Part shown: one piece after another, positions 42,665 to 51,461 of the stretch | Layout of the letters: every line of letters starts with the position of its first letter | Numbering within the stretch: the stretch's first letter is position 1 | Source of the DNA: CAYMEV01 sp964389675 [NCBI: uncultured Candidatus Sumerlaeota bacterium] | Lineage (GTDB): Bacteria; CAYMEV01 | Assembly (NCBI GenBank): GCA_964389675.1 | Contig: CAYMEV010000011.1 | Location: forward strand, 58,510 to 122,509 | Direction of reading: 5' to 3' | DNA length: 64,000 bases | The notes under the pieces: generated by a model | The model's input: the letters and a program-made list of their open reading frames with translations, nothing else | Databases searched by the model: none | Told to the model about the DNA's origin: nothing | Position numbers and translations under genes: made by a program

Positions 42665-44344
42665 TTAATCCTCAAAAAATGGATTGAGTTCCTCTATTTC
42701 TTCATTCTGAAGGATCTCAAAGATCTTTTCCGGAGTCTCGGCAGCAATAAGCTGCTCTTTTATATCGGGATTATGGCCGAATATCTTTGCAACTGTTGCA
42801 AGAGCATTCAGGTGAAGGTCATAATGAGCTTTTGGCGTTGCAATCAGAATAACAATATGAACTGGCCGGTCATCCAGGGCCTGAAAATCTATTCCATTCT
42901 TGAAAATACCTATAACGCCGCGGATTTTCGGCCCGCCTTCTATAATTGCATGGGGTATGGCAATATTATCGCCGATTCCTGTCGAGGATTCCCTTTCCCT
43001 GTCCATTACGCTCTTCAAAAGCTGGTTATGCTCTACATCCTTGCACTTATGGACCTTATACAGAAAATCTACCATCATCTCAAGAGCATTCCATTTATTG
43101 CCTGCTTTGGAATGTATAACAATATACTCCTCCTGGAGAAAATCAAGAAGGCGCAGCCGGTTCTTTGCCTCTTCGCCGGACCGGCGGATTACCCAGGATG
43201 TCATCACAGGCCCTATAAGTTCGAAGAATATTACAGCAGTAAGTATTATGCCGCTTATTTCTGATGAAATTGAACTGAATGCCGGATTTCCGCTTATAAA
43301 TAAAATCAGTATTATTGCAAGGCCGGACAGCGGATAGAGAGAAAATCCCACCGCATGCTGCACTGTATTGCTGGTTTTCGCAAAATATGCTCCTGTCCAG
43401 GGGCCTGCATATTTGCCGGCAAAGCGCAGGATTATCAGGATGATCCCTGCGATCCCTGCACTGTAAAGGACTCTAAAGTTGATATGAATACCTATGAGGA
43501 CAAAGAAGATCATATAAATCTCATTCTCTATTTCAGTAAGCGCGCTGAAGAATTTTCCCCTGTGCTTTGAGAAGTTCGTAATGATCATCCCGAGAAAAAG
43601 AGCAGATAACAGGCTGCTGAAGTGAAATGTTTCTGAAATACCGACAGTTATGAATACTGCGAATATGACCATGCTGAAAAATGAAATATTCTGCCTGCTC
43701 TTATTGCTCAGCATTATAAGCATAAGGCCTACCGATCCGCCAAGTATCAGCGATTCAAAAAGATAGATCTCCGGCTGGATCAATGCATTTCTCAGGCTGA
43801 ATCCGCCTGCATGGGCTATCATATGAAACACCGAATAGAATATGATAAGTACAATTACATTGTTCAGCGCTACAACTGCTAGTATTGTCTTGGTCAATAT
43901 CCCCCTGGCCTTTTTTTCCATAACAATATGAATGATAACCTCAGGTGTTGTCAATCCCGCAATAATTGAACAGAGAAGGCTGACCTGAAGTGATACGCCA
44001 GCAATATAGTAAAGCCCGCAGAAAACAAGAGGCATTACTGCAAAAAGGTCAGCGAATGTAATCCAGAGGATTCTCCTGCCTGCATTCTTAAGCCTTACCA
44101 GATCAAGATGGCTCCCGATGGTCAATCCTACAAGGCCCATTATAAAATTGATTATAGGCCACAGCTGGTTAAATGCCTGGTGTGAAACCATGTGAAGGAA
44201 ATAGGGGCCGAGCAATATCCCTCCGATCAGCTGGCCTGTCTCGGTGGGGAGTTTTGTGAGCTTTGCAAGCCTGGTAAACAGCATCCCGGTCGCGATCAGA
44301 ACAGAAAGAAGAAGAAGAGGGCTTACATTATCAAGGACTGCCAT
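42665..44344 (-). CDS. cation:proton antiporter fused to PTS EIIA(Ntr)-type domain
   Basis: A 559-residue fusion. Residues ~1-385 form a CPA2-type Na+/K+:H+ antiporter with 12-13 helices (TETGQLIGGILLGPYFLHM, AGLTTPEVIIHIVMEKKARG, VGFSLYPLSGLAIILIL). Residues ~410-555 form a type-2 EIIA domain with the phospho-acceptor His in GDNIAIPHAI (about residue 465) and FQALDDRPVHIVILIATP. Such a fusion could tie ion exchange to PTS phosphorylation or nitrogen status. No EI, HPr or EIIBC gene lies in the window. The 318 bp upstream holds no gene. Confidence 0.88.
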   Translation of the reverse strand: MAVLDNVSPLLLLSVLIATGMLFTRLAKLTKLPTETGQLIGGILLGPYFLHMVSHQAFNQLWPIINFIMGLVGLTIGSHLDLVRLKNAGRRILWITFADLFAVMPLVFCGLYYIAGVSLQVSLLCSIIAGLTTPEVIIHIVMEKKARGILTKTILAVVALNNVIVLIIFYSVFHMIAHAGGFSLRNALIQPEIYLFESLILGGSVGLMLIMLSNKSRQNISFFSMVIFAVFITVGISETFHFSSLLSALFLGMIITNFSKHRGKFFSALTEIENEIYMIFFVLIGIHINFRVLYSAGIAGIILIILRFAGKYAGPWTGAYFAKTSNTVQHAVGFSLYPLSGLAIILILFISGNPAFSSISSEISGIILTAVIFFELIGPVMTSWVIRRSGEEAKNRLRLLDFLQEEYIVIHSKAGNKWNALEMMVDFLYKVHKCKDVEHNQLLKSVMDRERESSTGIGDNIAIPHAIIEGGPKIRGVIGIFKNGIDFQALDDRPVHIVILIATPKAHYDLHLNALATVAKIFGHNPDIKEQLIAAETPEKIFEILQNEEIEELNPFFED

Positions 44345-44662
44345 TTCTCATACCGTTCCTTAATGCTTTTCTGGTTTTTTCTCTTTGAAACCTTTAACAT
44401 TTTATAATACCCGTCCGGCACTGATCTATTCAAACATCAGGCCCCCGTTAATTAAACTGGAATTTCTCTCCATCTCCACTTCAGGAAATAGTACTGTCAA
44501 TCATATTATTTCTAATTTGCCTAAAAAAAGATCATCCCAGCTGTCTGCTTCATCAATACAGCATGGGGGCAAACCTTAAGCAGGCTTATATAAAGTATAT
44601 TACAAAAAAACACCGCTTTAGGCAAGGCTAATCTCAGGGCGTATAAACGCAGGGTCAATCCA
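44345..44662. other. 318-bp intergenic region without a gene
   Basis: No convincing reading frame or structured RNA is seen. It must contain the antiporter promoter and the end of the pcp transcript. On the minus strand a run of seven T (44604-44610) follows a weak potential hairpin from the pcp side, so a terminator is possible but poorly supported. Confidence 0.4.
44604..44640 (-). terminator. possible weak terminator after pcp
   Basis: Downstream of pcp on the minus strand, a weak inverted pairing (ACGCC with GGTGT, or TTAG with CTAA around CCTTGC) precedes seven consecutive T. The stem is short and the loop of the better pairing is long, so this is only a candidate. Confidence 0.22.
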
Positions 44663-45292
44663 TTATCCTGCAGCCTGCAGGGTGATCTCCCTTATTATCA
44701 TGGCTGCTGCATCTATCAGCATATTTTTAGGGATATGGCATATATTCACATCCCTTTTTGCAAGCAGGCTGGCTGTATATTCAGTATCAAAGGGTATATG
44801 TAAAAAGATGCAATTATATGGCTTTTTTCTGATGTAAAAATACATGAAACTTGTATAATAAACAAGATTGCATATAAAGGTGCCTGCACTATAGCTGACT
44901 GCTGCAGGGATGCTTTCCTTCAGCAGGATGCTCTGGCAGGCATGCAAATCCAGGCCGGATATAAATCCGTCAGGGCCGTCATGTGCTATCTTCCGGAAGG
45001 GTATTATTCTCCCCTCATTATCTTCTTTCCCGCCGTAATCCAGAATATTCAAAGCTGTCTTTTCAAGAAGGATTTTTGATGTATCCTTTTTTAATCCTAT
45101 ATTGATTATAAATTCCGGATTTATTTCATTGATATACTCATTATATATGGTTCCTGCAGAAGATGAGACGGGTAGGGTCCTGGATACTGTATCCATACCG
45201 CTGAGGATCCTGACAATTTCCTCAGCAACCATGCCTGACGGATTATAGCTGAAATCTCCGAAAGGCTGAAAACCTGTGATCAGTATGCTCAA
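44663..45292 (-). CDS. pcp: pyroglutamyl-peptidase I
   Basis: A C15 cysteine peptidase of 209 residues that removes N-terminal pyroglutamate. The N-terminal MSILITGFQPFGDFSYNPSG is diagnostic. The catalytic triad is visible at expected spacing: Glu77 (LLEKTALN), Cys141 (YSAGTFICN) and His165 (FLHIPF). The start codon is TTG, with AGGA 5 nt upstream inside the end of the response regulator gene. Stop and start are 1 nt apart, so the two genes are coupled. Confidence 0.92.
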   Translation of the reverse strand: MSILITGFQPFGDFSYNPSGMVAEEIVRILSGMDTVSRTLPVSSSAGTIYNEYINEINPEFIINIGLKKDTSKILLEKTALNILDYGGKEDNEGRIIPFRKIAHDGPDGFISGLDLHACQSILLKESIPAAVSYSAGTFICNLVYYTSFMYFYIRKKPYNCIFLHIPFDTEYTASLLAKRDVNICHIPKNMLIDAAAMIIREITLQAAG

Positions 45293-45293
45293 A

Positions 45294-45848
45294 TCAGTCC
45301 TGTTTTATAAGGTTATTAATGAGCTGAAGCAGGTCTTTCTGGCTGAATGGCTTGCTCAGGTATCCCTTGGCTCCGACAAAATAACCTGTTTTAATATCAT
45401 CTTCAGTGCTCTTTGCTGAAAGCATTACTATTGGTATATCACGGGTGATAGGGTCCTGATAGACGGTATCACAGAACTCAAAACCATCCATCTTCGGCAT
45501 CATCACATCTAATATGATCAGGTCCGGTTTGACCTTGAGCACCATTTCCAGCCCGGCAAAACCGTCCTCGGCAAAAAATGATTCATAGCCTTCCATCTCA
45601 AGGAAGGTTTTAAGAAGCTCCCTTATAGCAGGATCATCATCTACGATAAGGATCTTCTTGCCATTTTTGACAGGTTCATGCCTGAGTGATTGAGTTGATT
45701 CAAGGCCGCTTTCAGATATTTTCTTTTTGATCTCCATCAGTGATGTTTTATGCTTAATAATAACATTATTGATCCTTGTAATTTCATTGCTGAGCTTGTC
45801 CAGATCAATTAATATCTGAGTTATATGAGCATCCAATTTTTCTTGCAT
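45294..45848 (-). CDS. response regulator with N-terminal coiled coil
   Basis: A 184-residue protein. Residues ~1-50 are a predicted coiled coil (ITQILIDLDKLSNEITRINN). Residues ~65-184 are a CheY-like receiver with all key residues: acidic pair in LIVDDDPAI, phospho-acceptor in LIILDVMMPKMDG, switch Ser in VMLSAKS and Lys in GYLSKPF. No DNA-binding or enzymatic output domain. The coiled coil may make a dimer or bind a partner such as a kinase. AGGAG lies 9 nt before the ATG. It is the first gene of a two-gene operon with pcp. Confidence 0.9.
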   Translation of the reverse strand: MQEKLDAHITQILIDLDKLSNEITRINNVIIKHKTSLMEIKKKISESGLESTQSLRHEPVKNGKKILIVDDDPAIRELLKTFLEMEGYESFFAEDGFAGLEMVLKVKPDLIILDVMMPKMDGFEFCDTVYQDPITRDIPIVMLSAKSTEDDIKTGYFVGAKGYLSKPFSQKDLLQLINNLIKQD

Positions 45849-45928
45849 ATTTATACACTCCTAAACATAATGTTATAGGTTTAATATACTATTATAATTG
45901 CCCAAAGGCAAATAAATACTAAATCCCT

Positions 45929-47152
45929 ATGAAAAGCTTTATCTATATTTTATTTCTTATTTTAGGCTTATTTATTGGTTTTAAGCTCTTAAGAAGGCTT
46001 ATTTACAAAATCATCGCAGGAAAGCCATACAGATTCAGGTCAGGCAATGCCGGGACAGCTTTAATAAAGACAGATTTCTACCCCAGGCACTGCTTTACCG
46101 ATGGGGATAACCTCTATTTTTCATCGGAAAAGGGATCAAGATCATATCTTCACAGGCTTGAGGGCAGTAATTTTGTTAATTTCTTCCAGTCGGACAGGAA
46201 ACTGATGGCAGTACCATTAATTTCTGATGAAAGAATGTTCTGCGTTTTGGGAAACAAGCTGGAATTTTACAGGTCATTAAAGATGGTCTGGCAGGCTGAT
46301 ATAAAAAAAAGCCCCATTTCAGGCAACCAGATCTCACCCAGAATTGATGAGGATTTCCTCTACTTTCCTGAGTCAGACCTGATACTCGGTAAACATAAAA
46401 ACAGAGCACCCGTCTCCGATCAGGCCCCCGGAATAAAAAGGTTCAACATTGATAATGGCCGTATCGACCTCGAGCTTCCCTTAAGCTATATAAAATCCAG
46501 GTACGGCTTTTTAAGCGGGTGCGATACAAATCTCGTATTTGATGACTGCTTTTTTTATGCAGGATTGCAGACCGGCTATTTCTATAAGATTGACAAAAGG
46601 ACATTCATGGCAGCATGGTCCGTCAAACTCCCTGAGACCTCAAAAGATTACAGAAGAAGGACTGATTTTGATTTTGACCCCATCCTGGATGAAAAATATG
46701 CCTATATAGGTTATAATGGCCTGCTTTGCGTTATTGACAAGGAAAGTGCGGAGATAAAGGCGCGGGTCAAATACTATCAGGAACCGGGCTCTATGGTACT
46801 GACAGAAAATTCAGGGTATTTTTCAACAATGGGAAGCATATACAGATTAGATAAAGACACACTGAAGGAAGAGCAGTTTGTATCATTAAACAGGAAATAC
46901 ATTTTCCTTACTGCTGTCAATAATTCTATTATAGCAGCATTAGCGACCAGCAGAAGGCCTGCATATAAAAGGCTTTTCAACAGATACAGCGGGATTCTCC
47001 TTCTGTTAAATGCAGAAACCGGGGAAAAACTGCTGGAACTGGAAATTTACAATATTGGGAACCCTGCTATAAAGATCTGGAATAACAGGCTTGTAATAAG
47101 GAAGGAAGATAATGCTGTTATGCTTATAGATATCCCGGACAGCCTACTTTAG
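45929..47152 (+). CDS. membrane-anchored PQQ-like beta-propeller protein
   Basis: A 407-residue protein with one N-terminal helix (FIYILFLILGLFIGFKLLRRLIY) followed by repeated beta blades, each with a Tyr/Trp-rich strand and a short turn (DGDNLYFSSEKGSRSYLHRL, KYAYIGYNGLLCVIDKESAE, NSGYFSTMGSIYRLDKDT). This is the pattern of PQQ/BamB-like propellers. No enzyme motifs were seen, so it is probably a binding or scaffold protein, and its topology is uncertain because the helix is followed by Arg/Lys. No clear Shine-Dalgarno; a TATAAT lies at 45893-45898. Its stop overlaps that of the convergent MCP by 9 nt. Confidence 0.7.
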   Translation: MKSFIYILFLILGLFIGFKLLRRLIYKIIAGKPYRFRSGNAGTALIKTDFYPRHCFTDGDNLYFSSEKGSRSYLHRLEGSNFVNFFQSDRKLMAVPLISDERMFCVLGNKLEFYRSLKMVWQADIKKSPISGNQISPRIDEDFLYFPESDLILGKHKNRAPVSDQAPGIKRFNIDNGRIDLELPLSYIKSRYGFLSGCDTNLVFDDCFFYAGLQTGYFYKIDKRTFMAAWSVKLPETSKDYRRRTDFDFDPILDEKYAYIGYNGLLCVIDKESAEIKARVKYYQEPGSMVLTENSGYFSTMGSIYRLDKDTLKEEQFVSLNRKYIFLTAVNNSIIAALATSRRPAYKRLFNRYSGILLLLNAETGEKLLELEIYNIGNPAIKIWNNRLVIRKEDNAVMLIDIPDSLL

Positions 47153-49678
47153 CGTTTTGAGGTCATCCTTAAGGGCATTGCCTATTTTCTGGATCTCTGA
47201 AATAAGCACTTCGATCTCGGCGACTATCTTATTGTCCCTTTCATAGATAGAGCTGAGATTATCAAAGGCTGACCCCTGGGTTCTGGCCTCAGGAATGGCA
47301 CTTGATAAAGCCGAATTCAGCTTTTTAATCTTTTCTGTCAGGTTTTTCAGGTCAGACTCAAACATAAGGAGGTTGCCGGACATCTTGGAAAAAACCCTGG
47401 TAACTGATGAATTCTGTTCCTTTAGTTCATTTTTATTTTTCAGTGCATCTGAGAACCTTTCTTTTATTGTCTCGACATACTCATTTATATTCCTGAGCTC
47501 ATCGTATATCGTCTGGGAATTATCGTTTATCATATGGGTTGAGTCAGATTGTTCAGTAATGCTCTTATAGATAATACTTATCTGGTCAAGTGTCGTCCTG
47601 GCCTTGTCCACAATGATCCTTAGATTGTTCCCGGCATTCTCGATCAGTTTCAGTCCATTCTCCAGCGTCGACCTGCCGAGGTTCAGGGCATTGGTTATAC
47701 TCTCGACATTATCTTTGATACTTCCTACCATCTTTTCAATGTCCTTTATTGAAACTGTAGTTTTTTCAGCAAGTGAATGTATCTCATTTGCTACTATAAG
47801 AAAGCTTTTGCCGTATTCGCCTGATTGAGAGGCAATTATTGATGCATTAAGCGATAACAGATTGGTTTTTTTTGCGATTTCATGGATAACCTCAATAATA
47901 AAATCAATATTATTGGTCTTGTCTCCAAGATTTTCAATAAGGTAGGTGATATTGCTGAAATGGTTGTTTATCTGATAGAATGCATTCTTTGTCTTGTCTA
48001 TAATTAATTCTCCATTTTCAGATGAATTGAAAGTGCTTTGCGCCAGTTCCCTTATTTCATTTGTAATTATCTGTATATGCTTAATGCTTGCATCGAGCTC
48101 CGAAAGCCCTGAACTGCTGTCAGAGGATATCTGAAAGAGGTTCCCGATTATTTCGTGCATATTTGTCAGTTCATCGTAAAATTTTTCAAAGAGGCTGCTG
48201 TCCTTTTCAATTATAGTGTTAATATTTGTGATATCTCCGGATAATTTGGTTATTAGAGGATGGAAATCCTCTAATTTTGACTGGATATTATTTCCTGATT
48301 TCTTGAGTTCTGAAGAAAGCTCCATGTTTTTATCCATATCATTGTTCAGTGTGCCGGATTCAAATCCCAGCCTTTCAAGCAGGGATTTTGCAGAATTGAT
48401 ATGAAGCCCGATATTATGAAGCTTATCCTTCACCATGCTGTTAATAGATAAGATCAATTCATCTATCTTCCTGAATTTTTCAAAGATATCATTATACCTG
48501 AAAACCATCATATTTATCTGGTAATCCAGAGCCCTGAACTCAGTATGCGATATAACATCAGTAATTTTTGGGCTATTGCCTCTGTTAAAGGCTTCTATCT
48601 TGTCATGAAGCACACTCAGGCTGTCCCCGTATGATGATGATATAAAGAACCCTGCAATGATAAGCAGGATAACCGCATAGGCCAGAATAATATATTTATG
48701 CCTGGCTTTAGAGAATATGCCAGTGAAACGGGACATGTCAAACCGGAAGATCATGCAGGATTCACCCATGTCCTTGAGCAGGTAAAACTGCCTGTCATTT
48801 GCATCCTCAATGAACAGAAGGCCATCCAGTTCAGTTTTACGGGTCTGCACAATATATGCAATTCTTTTTTCCTCAGCATCATCAATAAATGCAGATGATT
48901 TAATTATATTCTTCCCGACTGGATCAATAATTATTATATCGAACGGCATTTCATCCCGGAAAAGGTTAGCATCGCCTGATTTATAGTTTTCAATACATTT
49001 GTCTATATAAGGCCTGTTAAAGGAAGAGATCATGATCTTGCCGTATCTTGAGCATTCAAGGTTTGAATAGACGATTGCGACAAAAGAGAAAAAGATTATT
49101 ATCATGGACAGGATCAGCGCCATGGTTTTTTTGAAGGCAAATCTGTCATAATGGCTTGTTTCTCTCTGTATATCCAGAAAAAAATCGTATTTATTTATCA
49201 GAATGCAATAATAGTCCTGCATCATCCTGTTAAACAGAATATATTCAAACAGGAATATAAAAAAGGCTGTTATAGCGACAGCCATAAAGCTCAGAAGAAG
49301 CCTGGCATATGATATGCTGGAGTATTTATACTTAAGAAAAAAGGATATCAGTATCATGCTGAATATAAAAAGCGATGTCCCCATTAATGACATTGCAGCT
49401 GGAAAGTTCTGGCCTGCCTTATAAGCCTTTTCAACATCTTTCCTCTTCTCATACCGCTGTGCAGGTTTCATCATCGGCACAAAATAATACCTGCGTGCTA
49501 TCAGATAGTGGCATGTGATTGATAAAACCGCTGCAATAAACAGGACAAAAGAAATGGAATAAAAATAGTTCCAGATGAGGGAAAGTGTAATATAATTAAC
49601 AAAAATATACAGGAATGGGAGCACTATTCCAAGACTTATGATAATTGCCAGAAAAAACCTTTTAATATAGCTTGTCAT
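47144..49678 (-). CDS. methyl-accepting-type receptor with degenerate signalling tip
   Basis: An 844-residue membrane receptor. About four helices fill the first ~170 residues, then one helix (KTMALILSMIIIFFSFVAIVY), a small extracytoplasmic domain (~215-320) and a final helix (YIILAYAVILLIIAGFFISS). A long cytoplasmic coiled coil follows with the MCP signalling hairpin (KTNLLSLNASIIASQSGEYG, near residues 605-635). The hairpin tip differs from the standard NAAIEAARAGE: the Glu and Arg known in chemoreceptors as trimer contacts are Ile and Gln. It may still bind CheW/CheA or act in another pathway. The ATG overlaps the stop of the CsgG-like gene by 4 nt with GGAG upstream. Confidence 0.85.
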   Translation of the reverse strand: MTSYIKRFFLAIIISLGIVLPFLYIFVNYITLSLIWNYFYSISFVLFIAAVLSITCHYLIARRYYFVPMMKPAQRYEKRKDVEKAYKAGQNFPAAMSLMGTSLFIFSMILISFFLKYKYSSISYARLLLSFMAVAITAFFIFLFEYILFNRMMQDYYCILINKYDFFLDIQRETSHYDRFAFKKTMALILSMIIIFFSFVAIVYSNLECSRYGKIMISSFNRPYIDKCIENYKSGDANLFRDEMPFDIIIIDPVGKNIIKSSAFIDDAEEKRIAYIVQTRKTELDGLLFIEDANDRQFYLLKDMGESCMIFRFDMSRFTGIFSKARHKYIILAYAVILLIIAGFFISSSYGDSLSVLHDKIEAFNRGNSPKITDVISHTEFRALDYQINMMVFRYNDIFEKFRKIDELILSINSMVKDKLHNIGLHINSAKSLLERLGFESGTLNNDMDKNMELSSELKKSGNNIQSKLEDFHPLITKLSGDITNINTIIEKDSSLFEKFYDELTNMHEIIGNLFQISSDSSSGLSELDASIKHIQIITNEIRELAQSTFNSSENGELIIDKTKNAFYQINNHFSNITYLIENLGDKTNNIDFIIEVIHEIAKKTNLLSLNASIIASQSGEYGKSFLIVANEIHSLAEKTTVSIKDIEKMVGSIKDNVESITNALNLGRSTLENGLKLIENAGNNLRIIVDKARTTLDQISIIYKSITEQSDSTHMINDNSQTIYDELRNINEYVETIKERFSDALKNKNELKEQNSSVTRVFSKMSGNLLMFESDLKNLTEKIKKLNSALSSAIPEARTQGSAFDNLSSIYERDNKIVAEIEVLISEIQKIGNALKDDLKTLK

Positions 49679-51000
49679 ATACTGCTCTCCGAAAATTCAA
49701 TATAATCCCCCTTTTCAACATCACATTCAGATTCCGGTGTAAGAACTGCTTTCGAGAACAGTTCATCCGCTTCCAATACCTCTATGAAGCATCCGGAGTC
49801 ATTCTCAAACCCCAGCAGCAGTCCATTTACCGGGTCTTCGACAAGGGCATCACTGCTGAATACTTCAAAACGGTCTCCTGTCTTTACGTTCTGAAGCCTG
49901 CCGGCATTTATATAGACATGCCCGTCAGATACATCTGCAATCCTTCCTCTGAAAGGCTGAACGACTATCTGCTCCAGCATATGATAAACAGCATTTGTAA
50001 CAGCCCTTTCAAGGATCCTGTATGCCAGCTTTGCGCTGTACTCCACACCACCGCCGATATCGGATATGTACACAGTTGTCACACTCTCCTCTGCCTCGCT
50101 TTTCTGAGCATATAATACTTCTCCGGTCACAGCATCCACAGCCCTTAGGTCAACACTGCACTTCAGTTTATAGTTCTTTACATCCAGGTGGTCAGTATAC
50201 CATATCATATCTCTTGCAGATTTTGGTTCCTTCCCGGATATGGCCCACACTGTAAGATATAGCAGTGCACCTGTCGGAACGACGCTTTCTACATGTTTCC
50301 TCTCCAGAAGAAAGTTGGAAATGTTTCCCATAAACAGAACCTCAGCATTCAGAAGGTTCCCGGCTGTTCTAACTGAACGGCTATCCAGAATGCCATCCTC
50401 AGCAAGCTTCTGCTCGGACATAATATCGTCTATTCTCTGTCTTTCAAGCAATATGAACATGTTCGACCTGTCAAGGTTAGTAGTAATTATTGCTGATGCC
50501 GCCTCCGAAAGGGCAGAATCGTAACTGCCAGCAGGGTTGTCTCCCTCAAGGGCAAATCCGATATTAGCATATCTATCAGGGTCCTCAATACCTGCCCCGA
50601 TAAGCCCTGCTTCCTGCTGGTCGATAACAGACCTTAAGTTGACAAGGTCCTGCCTTCCTTCATCATCAAGGTTTTCATTCATCAAAAGGTAATAGTTTGC
50701 CTTATTAATTCTGTAGGATGACAGAAGTTCCGCAGTATCGCTGTCCAGGCCTGAAATATCGTCGCAATAGGGAACGCTGTCTCCTGCATAAAGCATTCCC
50801 AGCGCTTTCACCTTGTTTGAAAAATCAGTATTATCATATACCCTGAGAACAGCAGCAGTCTTTTTTATGACAGGGAAACCGACAGGTTTGACCTCAAGCA
50901 TTACCTGCTTCTTTGAAGAACATCCCGGCAGGAGTAATAAAAAAACTGCACATAACAATAAGCATAAATGCTTTTTGATAAAGCCTGAGCTATTATACAT
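49675..51000 (-). CDS. CsgG-like lipoprotein
   Basis: A 441-residue secreted lipoprotein. Signal peptide with lipobox ends in LLLLPGC (Cys27). The central region carries a CsgG/HfaB-type sequence (ITTNLDRSNMFILLERQRID, AGNLLNAEVLFMGNISNF, VSVDAVTG-like strands around residue 300). CsgG proteins form outer-membrane pores for curli export, whereas many CsgG-like lipoproteins have other or unknown envelope roles. No curli subunit gene is nearby. The frame begins with TTG 51003 directly before ATG 51000; the ATG is preferred. It overlaps the MCP gene by 4 nt, so the two are co-expressed. Confidence 0.78.
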   Translation of the reverse strand: MYNSSGFIKKHLCLLLCAVFLLLLPGCSSKKQVMLEVKPVGFPVIKKTAAVLRVYDNTDFSNKVKALGMLYAGDSVPYCDDISGLDSDTAELLSSYRINKANYYLLMNENLDDEGRQDLVNLRSVIDQQEAGLIGAGIEDPDRYANIGFALEGDNPAGSYDSALSEAASAIITTNLDRSNMFILLERQRIDDIMSEQKLAEDGILDSRSVRTAGNLLNAEVLFMGNISNFLLERKHVESVVPTGALLYLTVWAISGKEPKSARDMIWYTDHLDVKNYKLKCSVDLRAVDAVTGEVLYAQKSEAEESVTTVYISDIGGGVEYSAKLAYRILERAVTNAVYHMLEQIVVQPFRGRIADVSDGHVYINAGRLQNVKTGDRFEVFSSDALVEDPVNGLLLGFENDSGCFIEVLEADELFSKAVLTPESECDVEKGDYIEFSESSI

Positions 51001-51030
51001 CAAAATATCCCATAGATATATATCAATCAG

Positions 51031-51411
51031 TTATTCGTGTGCAATCCCCTCAATCTCGATCATTACGGACTTTGGAAGCTCTGATACCTCCACAAAGGCC
51101 CTTGCAGGAAACTTTTCGGTAAAATAACCGGAATATATCTCATTAATAGTGGCAAAATTTCCCATATCTTTAACGAATACATTTACCTTGACAAGGTTAG
51201 ACATATCCATTCCGGCCTCCTTAAGGATCGCCCTGATATTTTCCATTACCATTTTCGCCTGCTCTGCAATCCCTCCCTCTACAATGCTTCCGGTAGCCGG
51301 ATCAATAGGGATCTGCCCGGATAAATAAAGGAATCCGTCAATCATGACAGCCTGGGAATATGGGCCTATCGCCTTTGGGGCATTGGAAGTTGCAATAATT
51401 GTTTTTTCCAT
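51031..51411 (-). CDS. ridA: RidA-family enamine/imine deaminase
   Basis: A 126-residue YjgF/RidA protein that hydrolyses reactive enamine/imine intermediates released by PLP enzymes. Motifs are the N-terminal SNAPKAIGPYSQAV, LSGQIPIDPATGSIV, VKVNVFVKDMGNFATIN, the Arg in FPARAFVEV that binds the carboxylate, and the terminal Glu in IEIEGIAHE. AAGGAG lies 8 nt before the ATG. It sits between mreB and the CsgG-like gene on the same strand. Confidence 0.95.
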   Translation of the reverse strand: MEKTIIATSNAPKAIGPYSQAVMIDGFLYLSGQIPIDPATGSIVEGGIAEQAKMVMENIRAILKEAGMDMSNLVKVNVFVKDMGNFATINEIYSGYFTEKFPARAFVEVSELPKSVMIEIEGIAHE

Positions 51412-51461
51412 TCTATAATCTCCTTGCTGTATTATTTATAATAATAGCTTATTTGTCTAAA

